In this document: positions 24,953 through 35,288 of the stretch, piece after piece | Layout: every line of letters begins with the position of its first letter | How positions within the stretch are numbered: position 1 is the first letter of the stretch | Assembly (NCBI GenBank): GCA_016868035.1 | Contig: VGID01000028.1 | Location: forward strand, 1-50,778 | Length of the DNA: 50,778 nucleotides | Source: Betaproteobacteria bacterium | GTDB taxonomy: Bacteria; Pseudomonadota; Gammaproteobacteria; Burkholderiales; SG8-41 | Reading direction: 5' to 3' | The notes under the pieces: generated by a model | The model's input: the letters and a program-made list of their open reading frames with translations, nothing else | Databases searched by the model: none | Told to the model about the DNA's origin: nothing | Made by a program: the position numbers and the translations under genes

Positions 24953-26878
24953 ATGATCGGGTTTGCGCTGGGCGCCACCGGCGTCAGGTGGTCGCTCGGC
25001 GCCATCGCCGTCACGCTGACGGTGGTCGAGTTCTCCCAGCTGATGCTGGGGCGCTCGCTCGATCATCTCACTTTTCTCGGCATCCACGTAGCCGCGGCGA
25101 CCGCGGTCACCTTCTTCATCTGCAGCGTGCGGGAGCGGCGCAAGCCCGGCGAGCCCGTTCCGCTCCACGACCTGCTGCTCGCCCTCGCCGCCCTGGTCGC
25201 GGCCGGCTATTTCGCGCTGCAGGGGCCGCGCGTGACCGAGCGCGTCGTGGGCGTGGACCCGGTCTTCACGCTCGATATCGTCTTCGGAGTCCTGCTGATC
25301 CTCGTGCTGCTCGAAGCGTGCCGCCGTATCGCCGGAATCGTGCTCACCGTCATCGCCGCGCTCTTCATCGGCTACATCCTGCTCGGACCCCATCTGCCCG
25401 GCGGGCTCGCGCACCGCGGCTTGAGCCTGATGCGCTTCATCGACCTGCAGGTGCTCTCGACCCAGGGCATATTCGGCACGCCGATCTCGGCGTCGGCGCA
25501 CATGGTTTTCTACTTCGTACTGGTCGGTGCCTTCCTCGAGCGCTCGGGCGCGGGCAAGCTGTTCGTGGACCTTGCGTACTGCCTGACCGGCCGCGCCTGG
25601 GGCGGCGCCGGCAAAGCATCGGTCGTCTCCTCGTCGCTCTTCGGGACGGTGTCGGGCAGCGCGGTCGCCAACGTGCTGATGACCGGCGTCGTCACGATTC
25701 CCCTGATGAAGCGATCGGGGTTCAAACCGCAGCTCGCCGCCGCCATCGAGGCGACCGCATCGACCGGCGGCCAGCTCGCTCCGCCGATCATGGGTGCGGC
25801 CGCGTTCATCCTCGCCGACATCGTCGGCGTCGGCTACGCATCCGTCGTCGTTGCGGCGATCATTCCGGCGCTGCTCTATTATGTTTCGCTCTTCGCGGTG
25901 GTCGACTGCCAGGCGCGGCGCCAGGGCTTCGGGCCGGATCCTTCACTGCCCGTCGCCGAGTCGCTCGCCGGCTTGCGCGAACGGTGGCACCTGATCCCGC
26001 CCCTGTTCCTGATGATCTACCTGCTGATGTCGCATTACTCGCTGATGATGACCGGCGGCATCACCACTCTCGCCATCGTCCTGGTGAGCTGGTTGCGCAA
26101 AGCAACGCGCATGACACCCAAGCCCATATTCGAAGCGATCGTCGCGGCGGCGCGCACGACCGCCGACGTCGCCGTGCCCTCGGCCGTTGCGGGCATCATT
26201 GTGGGCACCCTGGTGGAAACCGGCATGGCGCTCAACCTGCAGCGCTGGCTTCTGGATGCCGCCGGAAATTCGCTCATGATCACGCTGGTTGGCGCGATGC
26301 TGTTGACGATCATCTTCGGCATGGGCATGCCGACCGCCGCAGCCTATCTCGTATCCGCGATTCTCGTGGCGCCGGCCCTGCAGGAGCTGGGGGTGCCGGC
26401 GCTTGCCGCGCATCTTTTCGTATTTTATTTCGCGATCCTCTCCATGGTGACCCCGCCGGTCGCGCTGGCGGCCTACGCTGCGGCGGGCATCAGCCGCTCT
26501 AACCTGTGGACGACCGGGTGGATCGCCTTCGTCATCGCCATACCGGGCTTCCTCATCCCGTACGCCTTCGTGTTCGACCAGGGCCTCCTGCTCCAGGGCG
26601 ATGCACTGCACATTGCGCGGGTAATCGCGACGGCGACGATCGGCGTGCTCGGCCTGTCCGCGGCGACGGGCGGATATGCTTTCGGCCCGCTCAACTGGCC
26701 ATTGCGACTGGCGCTCTTCGGCTTCTCGCCGCTGCTGATCGACCCGCGGCATTTCACCGACATGATCGGCCTCGGCGTACTCATCACCGTGGTCGCCTAT
26801 CAGATCTGGACCTTCAAGCTTCGAAACCGCATCAAGCCGTCCGCGGCGCCGGGCCAGCGTCGCAGGGAGACCGTGTAA
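24953..26878 (+). CDS. TRAP transporter permease, fused 4TM/12TM type
   Basis: 641 residues, highly hydrophobic with many membrane segments. The N-terminal part (about 1-110) corresponds to the small DctQ-like subunit and the rest to the large DctM-like channel (GAFLERSGAGKLFVDLA, SSSLFGTVSGSAVANVLMTG, GGQLAPPIMGAAAFILAD, GMGMPTAAAYL, MVTPPVALAAYAAAGIS). Fused permeases of this kind pair with TAXI binding proteins, and one lies directly upstream. Transport is driven by an ion gradient. The stop codon overlaps the start of the following amidohydrolase by one base (TAATG), so that enzyme probably processes the imported solute. Confidence 0.93.
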   Translation: MIGFALGATGVRWSLGAIAVTLTVVEFSQLMLGRSLDHLTFLGIHVAAATAVTFFICSVRERRKPGEPVPLHDLLLALAALVAAGYFALQGPRVTERVVGVDPVFTLDIVFGVLLILVLLEACRRIAGIVLTVIAALFIGYILLGPHLPGGLAHRGLSLMRFIDLQVLSTQGIFGTPISASAHMVFYFVLVGAFLERSGAGKLFVDLAYCLTGRAWGGAGKASVVSSSLFGTVSGSAVANVLMTGVVTIPLMKRSGFKPQLAAAIEATASTGGQLAPPIMGAAAFILADIVGVGYASVVVAAIIPALLYYVSLFAVVDCQARRQGFGPDPSLPVAESLAGLRERWHLIPPLFLMIYLLMSHYSLMMTGGITTLAIVLVSWLRKATRMTPKPIFEAIVAAARTTADVAVPSAVAGIIVGTLVETGMALNLQRWLLDAAGNSLMITLVGAMLLTIIFGMGMPTAAAYLVSAILVAPALQELGVPALAAHLFVFYFAILSMVTPPVALAAYAAAGISRSNLWTTGWIAFVIAIPGFLIPYAFVFDQGLLLQGDALHIARVIATATIGVLGLSAATGGYAFGPLNWPLRLALFGFSPLLIDPRHFTDMIGLGVLITVVAYQIWTFKLRNRIKPSAAPGQRRRETV

Positions 26879-28371
26879 TGCGCACCAAGATCGAAGCCAC
26901 CTGGCTCGTCGGCCATGCCGGCGGCCGGCACCAGTTGATCCGCGACGGGGTCGTCGTGTACGAAGGAAACAGGATCGTGCACGCGGGAAAGGGCTTCGAG
27001 GGGCATGTCGACAGGACGATCGACGCCAAGGGCAAGCTCGTCGCGCCCGGCTTCATCGATACGCACGTGCATTCGGGCCACCGCGCCTCGCACCGCCTCA
27101 TCACCGACACCGGCCGGCCGATGTACTACGGCCAGCCGTTCCTCGAGATCAGCGTTCCCAAGGAAGGCAAGATCGTCAAAGGAGACCCGCGCTATCTCAA
27201 GCATGGCGACAAAGGCGTGGAAGCGGCGTTCCAGTTGAACGCCACCTTCACCGTCGCCGAGCTGCTGCGCAACGGCGTCACTACCTTCGTCGAGTACGGC
27301 AGCCAGCTGAGCGTGCAAGACGCCCTGCTCGCGGAAGTCACGCGCCTCGGCACGCGCGCCTACCTCGCGCCCGGATACGATTGCGGGCGCTGGGTCGGCG
27401 ACGACAAGGGGCGGCTCAAAAGGGTGCGCGACGACGCGATGGGGCTCAAAGGCCTGGAGACCGCGCTCCAGTGGATCGAGAAGCAAGACGGCGCGGCGGG
27501 CGGCCGCGTGCGCGGGATTCTCGTGCCGCGCGAGGTCGAAACGTCCAGCATCGAGCTCCTCGCGCGCACGCTCGAGGCCGCCAACGAACGCAAGCTCCCG
27601 ATGGCCACGCACGCGGCCTACAGCGTGCTCGAATTCCATGACGTCGTGCACGAGCACATGAAGACGCCGATCGAGCTGCTCCACGAACTCGGCATGCTCC
27701 GCCCGACGCTGAACATCGGCCACGGCAACTTCATCTCGGACAACCCGAACCTCAACTACGCAAACGCCTGCGACCTCGCGCTGATGGGCCGCGCCCGCGC
27801 CACGATCTCCCATTGCCCGATCAATATCGTCCGGCGCGCCCGCACGCTCGACAGCTGGAAGCAGTATCAGGAGGCGGGGGTGAACATTTCGATCGGCTCG
27901 GACACCTATCCGCGCGACATGGTGATGAACATGCGCACCGCCTCGTACATGGGCAAGATCACGAGCCACACCTACTTCGCCGCAACCGCCGGGGAAGTAT
28001 TCAGCGCGGCGACCCTGGGCGGCGCGATTTCCGTGGGCCGCGACGATCTCGGCCGCCTCGCGCCGGGCGCGCTGGCCGACATCATCATTATCGATTTAAG
28101 CGGCCGCAACACGCTGCGCTACGGGCCGGTCCGCGACCCGGTGAAAAGCGTCGTCGAATGCGGTGTCGGCGACGACGTGGACACCGTGATCGTTGACGGC
28201 AAGGTATGCATGGAAGGCGGCGTCATCCCGGGCGTCGACTTCGCCAAGCTCCGCAATGAGGCGCAGACCGCGGCAGAACAGGTGTGGGACACTCTCGCCG
28301 AGTGGGACCCGCTCGGCAGAACCGCCGAGCAGGCGTGCCCGTGGTCCTTTCCTCTTGCTCCTGGGAAGTAA
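26878..28371 (+). CDS. Amidohydrolase family protein
   Basis: 497 residues of the metal-dependent amidohydrolase superfamily. Metal-binding motifs are in order: FIDTHVHSGH (H63, H65), MATHAAYSVLEFHD, NIGHGNFISDN and ISIGSDTYPRDMV with the catalytic Asp. The C-terminal beta-sandwich strands (GRLAPGALADIIIIDL, VDTVIVDGKVCMEGG) complete the usual fold. The start ATG overlaps the TRAP permease stop, indicating coupled expression and a role in hydrolysing or deaminating the transported compound. The substrate is unknown. It differs clearly from the amidohydrolase at 5809-7203. Confidence 0.9.
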   Translation: MRTKIEATWLVGHAGGRHQLIRDGVVVYEGNRIVHAGKGFEGHVDRTIDAKGKLVAPGFIDTHVHSGHRASHRLITDTGRPMYYGQPFLEISVPKEGKIVKGDPRYLKHGDKGVEAAFQLNATFTVAELLRNGVTTFVEYGSQLSVQDALLAEVTRLGTRAYLAPGYDCGRWVGDDKGRLKRVRDDAMGLKGLETALQWIEKQDGAAGGRVRGILVPREVETSSIELLARTLEAANERKLPMATHAAYSVLEFHDVVHEHMKTPIELLHELGMLRPTLNIGHGNFISDNPNLNYANACDLALMGRARATISHCPINIVRRARTLDSWKQYQEAGVNISIGSDTYPRDMVMNMRTASYMGKITSHTYFAATAGEVFSAATLGGAISVGRDDLGRLAPGALADIIIIDLSGRNTLRYGPVRDPVKSVVECGVGDDVDTVIVDGKVCMEGGVIPGVDFAKLRNEAQTAAEQVWDTLAEWDPLGRTAEQACPWSFPLAPGK

Positions 28372-28385
28372 AACTCTTCGGATTA

Positions 28386-29348
28386 CTAGTCGATTTTCGC
28401 GCCGGTGCTGATGATCAGCTGCTTCCACTTCGCCGCTTCGGCGAGGATGAAACGGCCGAACTCCTCCGGTGGCATGCCGCTTGGCTCCGCGCCAAGCGCC
28501 GCGAGCTTTTCGGCCACGTCAGGTTGTTTAAGCGCTTTCGCAATCTCGCGCTGCAGCTTGAGAACGATATCGGCCGGGACGCCCGCGGGCCCGACGATCC
28601 CGCCCCAGCCGTGCAGGTCGTAGCCTCTTAGGCCCGACTCCTCGAGGGAAGGCAGGTCCGGCAGGAGCGCCGAGCGCGTCTTCGTCGTCACCGCGAGCGG
28701 GCGGGTGCGGCCGGCCTTGATATTCGGCATGGCCGCCACCGCGGTGTCGAACATCAACTGGACGTGGCCGCCGACCAGGTCCGCCTGCGCCGGACCGGAG
28801 CCCTTATACGGCACGTGCACCATATTGACGCGGGCAAGCTGGTTGAAGAGTTCTCCCGCCAGGTGCGGGGGACTCGCATTGCCTATCGAGGCGAAGTTGA
28901 TCGCTCCCGGCTTCGCTTTCGCGAGCGCTATCAGCTCTGCGACGGTCCTTGCCGGCAACGTGGGATGCACGACGAGCACCAGCGGGAACGAAGCGAGGAG
29001 CGTAATCGGGGTGAAATCCTTGGCGATATCGTAAGGGACTTTCGGAAAGAGACTCGGGTTAACCGCCAGCGCCGCAGGAAAATAGAGCAACGTGTAACCG
29101 TCGGCTGGCGATTTCACCGCCAGCTCCGCGGCAATGTTGCCACTTGCACCTGGCCGAGAGTCAACGACCAAAGACCGGCCCCACGCCTCGTAGAGCTTCT
29201 GGCCGACGAGACGCAGTTGGGCGTCGCCCGCCGATCCTGCCGGAAAGCCGATGATGATCCTGATCGGCTTCGATGGATACGACTGCGCGGAAACGGTCAG
29301 CACGCAGCCGGCAAGCGCAACGCCGACGAACAATCGGATGGGTGTCAT
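28386..29348 (-). CDS. Bug/TctC-family substrate-binding protein
   Basis: 320 residues with a signal peptide (MTPIRLFVGVALAGCVLTVSAQ) and the motif SYPSKPIRIIIGFPAGSAGD. The ATG at 29348 follows GGGAG at 8 nt; an upstream in-frame ATG at 29381 would add an unlikely leader. It is the second of two tandem Bug genes on the minus strand, 106 bp after the first. No tctA/tctB is nearby. It ends tail-to-tail 14 bp from the TAXI-TRAP amidohydrolase operon. Confidence 0.92.
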   Translation of the reverse strand: MTPIRLFVGVALAGCVLTVSAQSYPSKPIRIIIGFPAGSAGDAQLRLVGQKLYEAWGRSLVVDSRPGASGNIAAELAVKSPADGYTLLYFPAALAVNPSLFPKVPYDIAKDFTPITLLASFPLVLVVHPTLPARTVAELIALAKAKPGAINFASIGNASPPHLAGELFNQLARVNMVHVPYKGSGPAQADLVGGHVQLMFDTAVAAMPNIKAGRTRPLAVTTKTRSALLPDLPSLEESGLRGYDLHGWGGIVGPAGVPADIVLKLQREIAKALKQPDVAEKLAALGAEPSGMPPEEFGRFILAEAAKWKQLIISTGAKID

Positions 29349-29454
29349 GGCAAGTCTCCCATGCGGCTTGAGAAGTTGCATGCTTCTGTTGCAACCACCT
29401 GGCCCTGCCGACCTACAGGCCTTGTGCGAACGCCCCAGACTCCGATCCTGTTTC

Positions 29455-30450
29455 CTATTGTCGTGGAATTTTCGCTTTGTCTATCAGAGCGTTCCACTTC
29501 GTTATCTCACTGATGACAAAGCTGTGCATGTGCTGCGGCGTGCTCGGGTTTGGTTCCACGCTGAGCTCCTGAAACCGCTGTTTGACTTGCGGCGAGCTGA
29601 TCGCGGCGCGGACTTCCTCGTTGAGGCGATCAATGATGGCTTTCGGTGTTTTTGCCGGCACGGCCAGTCCGTTCCAAGATGTGACCTCATAGCCCGGAAC
29701 ACCGCTTTCAGCGAGCGTCGGCACGTCTGGTAACAGCGCGAACCGAGCGCGGGGCGTAACCGCGATAGGTCGAATGAAACCCGCCTTAATGTGTCCTATG
29801 ACCGGCGGCAAAAACTCGAACGATACCTGGACGCTGTTACCCCTCAGCGCCGCAAGCACGCCCGCGGTGGTGCTGTATGGCACAGTGACCATATCGAGCC
29901 CTGCCATCGACTTGAACAACTCCGCTGAAAGGTGCTGAGTCGTCCCGATGTTAACCGTACCCATGTTGAGCTTGCCCGGCGTCCCTTTCGCCTGGGCGAT
30001 CAGGTCCTTGACCGTTTTTATCGGAGAGTCGGGCGCGACGATTACCACGAGGCTGAATGCGCCCAGCGTCGAAACCATCGAGAAATCATTCACGGTATCG
30101 TAGGGAAGAGATTTAAACATCGCGGCACTAATCGTGTTTGCGTTGCTCAATCCCATCAACGTGTAGCCGTCGGGGTTCGCCTTTGCAGCCAATTCCATCG
30201 CGACGATACCGCCTGCACTCGGCCGGTTGTCGATGACTATTTGCTGGCCCATCGCTTCGGCCATTTTTTGTGCGATCGTCCGCGAAACGATGTCGCCGAC
30301 ACCACCGGCTCCGAAGGGCACCAGCCAGCGAATGGGTTTGGCGGGGTAAGCCTGCGTCGCTTTTGCTGACGGGGCCTGCGCATTTGCGCCGAAAGCCGCC
30401 GCTGTCGCTAGGCAGCAGACAAGTGCGTTCAGATTTGCGCGCGGGTTCAT
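29455..30450 (-). CDS. Bug/TctC-family substrate-binding protein
   Basis: 331 residues. The signal peptide (MNPRANLNALVCCLATAAAFGANAQA) is followed by an unusual 12-residue spacer before the family motif AYPAKPIRWLVPFGAGGVGD. AGGAGGAG sits directly upstream of the ATG at 30450, which fixes this start over an in-frame ATG at 30498. By eye this gene and the MBL-fold gene next to it look less GC-rich than the rest of the window. It is divergent from the MBL-fold hydrolase and may be co-transcribed with the following Bug gene. Confidence 0.92.
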   Translation of the reverse strand: MNPRANLNALVCCLATAAAFGANAQAPSAKATQAYPAKPIRWLVPFGAGGVGDIVSRTIAQKMAEAMGQQIVIDNRPSAGGIVAMELAAKANPDGYTLMGLSNANTISAAMFKSLPYDTVNDFSMVSTLGAFSLVVIVAPDSPIKTVKDLIAQAKGTPGKLNMGTVNIGTTQHLSAELFKSMAGLDMVTVPYSTTAGVLAALRGNSVQVSFEFLPPVIGHIKAGFIRPIAVTPRARFALLPDVPTLAESGVPGYEVTSWNGLAVPAKTPKAIIDRLNEEVRAAISSPQVKQRFQELSVEPNPSTPQHMHSFVISEITKWNALIDKAKIPRQ

Positions 30451-30599
30451 TCTGCTCTCCTCCTGAACCTGCCTCACCCGGATCGCACGGAGCACCACAC
30501 GATGCTCGAAACTGCCGACTCAGCCTACGACACCGACATCGGCTTGCTAACGGCGTCCTGGGATCTCGGCGCCCTTATTCTCACAAGTGATTCTATTTG

Positions 30600-30614
30600 T
30601 AGTATATTAGACTA
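30600..30614. promoter_or_regulatory. Imperfect palindrome TAGTATATTAGACTA
   Basis: A 15-bp dyad with one mismatched pair in the AT-rich centre of the 258-bp divergent region between a Bug protein gene (start 30450) and the MBL-fold hydrolase gene (start 30709). It is an operator-like candidate; no regulator gene is adjacent. The rest of 30451-30708 holds no recognisable gene. Confidence 0.35.
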
Positions 30615-30708
30615 TCAATAGGGGGGCGTGGCAGCAAAAATCAGTTCCCGGATTCCGCGATCCTCTGCACTGCCAAATCAGCAACGACCTTGACGACGGA
30701 ATACGGCG

Positions 30709-31548
30709 ATGAAAGTCATTCTCCTGGGTACCGGCGGGCCGAGGCCCGACCCGCGTCGTCAGGGTCCCGCATTGGTCGTGGAGATCGGTGACGAACGATT
30801 GCTCTTCGACTCCGGCCGCGGCGTCACGGTCCAGCTCGTTCGTGCCGGCGTCCGCCTCTCCGATGTGAATCCGGTATTCATCACGCATCACCACTACGAC
30901 CACATCGGAGATCTGGGCGACCTGATTCTTTCGACGTGGCTTCAGGGACGCCCGAAGCCCTTACGCGTGTATGGCCCGTCTGGAATATTGCAGGTCGTGG
31001 ACGGCCTCATCAATCACGTGTACGCAAAGGACATCATGTTTCGGGACCAAGGCGAGCCAGCAGTCGGGGGCTGGAAGCCGGTAGACGCGGTCGAGATAGA
31101 GCCGGGGTTCGTTTTAGACACGCCGCGCTGGCGCGTTACCGCGCAGCAAGTCGTACACGGAAACGAACTGAAGATACCGCGCGATCTGGTCTGGGTGGCG
31201 CTCGGCTACCGTGTCGAGGCGGAAGGCAAGGTGCTTGCAATCAGCGGCGACACTATCGACTGTACCGGTTTGGACCTCCTGGCCGCTGGCGCTGACGTTC
31301 TGGTCCAGGACTGCTATCTCGCAGACGCGGAGCTAACGAACCCGCACGCCCAGCTCTTGGCCCGCTACGTTCACACGACATCGTCGGTGGTCGGCAAGAT
31401 CGCTACGCGTAACAGGGTCAGGAAACTGGTTCTAACCCATTTTCGCGAAAAGTCGGACGAACTCATGCGCTCCTTGGAGTCGGATGTCCGACGAGACTGG
31501 GACGGACCGCTAGTGCTCGGCGAGGATCTCACAACTATTGAGGTCTGA
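30709..31548 (+). CDS. Metallo-beta-lactamase-fold hydrolase (RNase Z / arylsulfatase-like branch)
   Basis: 279 residues. It opens MKVILLGTGGPRPDPRRQGPA, then carries the zinc motif THHHYDHIGD (H60, H62, D64, H65), SGDT near residue 183 and LTHF near the C-terminus, giving a complete two-metal MBL site. The sequence style matches the RNase Z-like and AtsA-like branch, in which many members are esterases or lactonases acting on small molecules. No export signal. It is transcribed divergently from two Bug genes and may process their ligand (inference). Its stop is followed by a 425-bp gap without a clear gene. Confidence 0.88.
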   Translation: MKVILLGTGGPRPDPRRQGPALVVEIGDERLLFDSGRGVTVQLVRAGVRLSDVNPVFITHHHYDHIGDLGDLILSTWLQGRPKPLRVYGPSGILQVVDGLINHVYAKDIMFRDQGEPAVGGWKPVDAVEIEPGFVLDTPRWRVTAQQVVHGNELKIPRDLVWVALGYRVEAEGKVLAISGDTIDCTGLDLLAAGADVLVQDCYLADAELTNPHAQLLARYVHTTSSVVGKIATRNRVRKLVLTHFREKSDELMRSLESDVRRDWDGPLVLGEDLTTIEV

Positions 31549-31973
31549 TTTCAACGTGATCCACCGCCTGGCTTTAACTCATGATGGCACGGACCTACCC
31601 TTCGGTGCGAAACGGCGCTTCGCGATTTTTTGCGATTTCAGGACCAAGCCGCAGTCGGGCCAAAGCGGTCCAACCGAAACTACAACGTGCGGAATTCGAT
31701 CCATGATGAGGGGCGACGATTGCCGACGCTTGGCGTGTCGTGCGTAACGCCCATGTTCCGCGCGGGGCCGGAGCGAACGTTCTCCGCAGACCGGATCCGG
31801 GTCACGGAGAGCACGTCCCAGATTGCGCATCTACGATCGCACAACCTGCAGCCATGTTTCCTGCCCCTGTGAAGAAATAGGTTCGACGCTGGCGACAACG
31901 CCCACTACTTACGCATGAATTCCCGCCGCCTCTCCGGAGGACCCAATAACGCAGGGAAATCTGCCGATCCGAA
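31549..31973. other. 425-bp intergenic region without a recognised gene
   Basis: The stretch contains only short frames with no family resemblance. Near its end GAAATAGGTTC (31874-31884) matches in reverse the outermost 11 bp of the MITE-like element's terminal repeat, so a decayed element or a single remnant end may be present. No second end or TA flank is evident. The region also provides the leader of the PLP enzyme operon; no clear promoter boxes were assigned. Confidence 0.4.
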
Positions 31974-33473
<1,500 letters not shown>

Positions 33474-33518
33474 CCGGCGCGCGCGGTTGATGATTCGGGA
33501 CAATCTGGGAGTTGCCTC

Positions 33519-34472
33519 GTGAGCGAAACCTATCTGGAGCTGCGGCGCAAGCTCGCCGAGCGCGACCGCAGCCTGCACGAGAAAGTCATGTCGCTGGAAG
33601 CCGCCGCCGGGCTGGTCAAGGACGGCGAGACGGTCGGCATCGGCGGCAGCACCCTTTCCCGCACGCCGATGGCGATGATCTGGGCGCTGATCCGTGCCGG
33701 CCGCAAGCGCCTCACGTGCGCGCGCAGCATCACCTCCAGCGAGGGCGACTGGCTGTTTGGCTCCGGCGCCTGCGACCGCGTGATCACGAGCTGGTTCAGC
33801 CAGGGGATCGTCTGGGGCATCTCGAAGGTCATGCGCCATCACGTCGAGACCGGCAAGGCGCGCTTCGACGAATGGAGCCACATGTCAGTCGGCCTGCGGT
33901 TCAAGGCCGGCGCGATGGGAGTGCCGTTCCTGCCGGTGCGCTCGATGCTCGGCTCGGACGTGCTGCGCCAGCGTCCCGAGCCGCGAGAGATCGATTGCCC
34001 GTTCACCGGCGAGAAGCTGCTGCTCGTGCCCGCGCTCAATCCCGACGTGGCGCTCATTCACGTGCAGCGCTGCGATCCCTACGGCAACGCGCAGATGGAC
34101 GGCCTGCCATTCATGGACGCCGACCTCGCGATGGCGGCGAACCGGGTCATCCTCACTACCGAGCGCATCGTGTCGAACGACCAGATACGGCGCGCGCCGG
34201 ACCATACCAAGATCCCCTTCTTCGCGGTCGAGGCGGTCGTGGAAGTTCCTTTCGGCTGCGCGCCGCACGAATGCGGCGGCATCTACGAGCCGCTCTACGA
34301 CCACATGGATTACTACACCTCGCTCGTCAACAAGGACCCGGTCGGCGGCATGAAAGAATACCTCGATCGCTACGTCTATGGCCCGAAGACATGGGTCGAG
34401 TACCTGAACCTGCTGGGCCTCGGCCCGCTGCTCGACGCCGCGCTGCGCGGCAGGAGCATCGCCAATGCCTGA
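33519..34472 (+). CDS. CoA-transferase subunit A (glutaconate CoA-transferase / IpdA-like)
   Basis: 317 residues of the CoA-transferase family I alpha type: KVMSLEAAAGLVKDGETVGIGGSTLSRTPMAMIWALIRAG, PFLPVRSMLGSDVL, and the FAVEAVVEVPFGCAPHECGGIYEP segment. It transfers CoA between organic acids or, in IpdAB relatives, hydrolyses a ring CoA-thioester. GTG at 33519 is preceded by GGGAG. It overlaps the subunit B gene by 8 bp. The similarity to IpdA (PFLPIRxGLGS) makes a ring-cleaving hydrolase a serious alternative to a true transferase. Confidence 0.88.
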   Translation: MSETYLELRRKLAERDRSLHEKVMSLEAAAGLVKDGETVGIGGSTLSRTPMAMIWALIRAGRKRLTCARSITSSEGDWLFGSGACDRVITSWFSQGIVWGISKVMRHHVETGKARFDEWSHMSVGLRFKAGAMGVPFLPVRSMLGSDVLRQRPEPREIDCPFTGEKLLLVPALNPDVALIHVQRCDPYGNAQMDGLPFMDADLAMAANRVILTTERIVSNDQIRRAPDHTKIPFFAVEAVVEVPFGCAPHECGGIYEPLYDHMDYYTSLVNKDPVGGMKEYLDRYVYGPKTWVEYLNLLGLGPLLDAALRGRSIANA

Positions 34473-35235
34473 CCGCGACACCTACACCGCGAGCGAACTG
34501 CTTGCGGTCATGAGTTCCCGGTTGTTGAAGGACGGGCAGGTCGTGTTCGCCGGCGTCGGCATTCCGCTGCTTGCGGCGACGCTCGCGCAGGGCCTGCACT
34601 GCCCGGGCCTGACGATTCTCTTCGAGGGCGGCGTCATCGGCCCCATGATCGAGCCAGGCAAGCTTCCGCCCTCGACCAACGAGCAGCGCTGCACCAAGCG
34701 CGCCAACATGGTGCTGGGCAGCACGGACGTGCTGCTGCTCCTGCAGCGCGGCTACATCGACGTCGGTTTCATGGGCGGTGCGCAGATCGACCGGCACGGC
34801 AACCTCAACTCGTCGTTCATCGGCGATCCGGCCAAGCCCAAGACGCGGCTCCCCGGCACGGGCGGCGGCAACGACATTTCGAGCCTCGCGCAGATGATCG
34901 TCGCGATGAAGCACGAGAAGCGGCGCTTCGTGGAGCACGTCGACTTCGTGACGAGCCCGGGATTCCTCACCGGCGGCTCGTCGCGCCGCGACAGCGGGCT
35001 TCCCTCCGGAGGGATGTACCGCGTCGTCACGGACCTAGGCATCTTCGGGTTTGACGACGAGACGAAACGTATGATGATCCTCGCGCTCCATCCCGGGGTT
35101 ACCACGGGGCAGGTGCAGGAGAACACGGGGTTCCCGCTCTCTGCCGACCCGGACGTCGAGGTGACGGCGCGCCCCACCGGGCGTGAGCTCGAATGCCTGC
35201 GCCGGCTCGACCCGCAGCGGCTGTACACCGCCTAG
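34465..35235 (+). CDS. CoA-transferase subunit B (glutaconate CoA-transferase / IpdB-like)
   Basis: 256 residues, the beta subunit matching the gene just upstream (8-bp overlap). Family segments: VVFAGVGIPLLAATLAQ, LTILFEGGVIGP (position of the catalytic Glu loop in transferases), VLLLLQRGYIDVGFMGGAQIDRHGNLNSSFIG, and LPGTGGGNDISSLA. IpdB proteins have a similar FESG at this place, so the sequence does not decide between transferase and ring-opening hydrolase. The luciferase-like gene follows 53 bp downstream. Confidence 0.88.
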   Translation: MPDRDTYTASELLAVMSSRLLKDGQVVFAGVGIPLLAATLAQGLHCPGLTILFEGGVIGPMIEPGKLPPSTNEQRCTKRANMVLGSTDVLLLLQRGYIDVGFMGGAQIDRHGNLNSSFIGDPAKPKTRLPGTGGGNDISSLAQMIVAMKHEKRRFVEHVDFVTSPGFLTGGSSRRDSGLPSGGMYRVVTDLGIFGFDDETKRMMILALHPGVTTGQVQENTGFPLSADPDVEVTARPTGRELECLRRLDPQRLYTA

Positions 35236-35288
35236 CCCGAGCGTCTCCACGAAACCATGTTTCAACCACAGTAGCCGAGGAGGATGGA

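Noticed and set aside
31538-31830. Possible small genes in the gap after the MBL-fold gene
   Set aside because: Short frames on both strands lack ribosome binding sites and family similarity; treated as intergenic.
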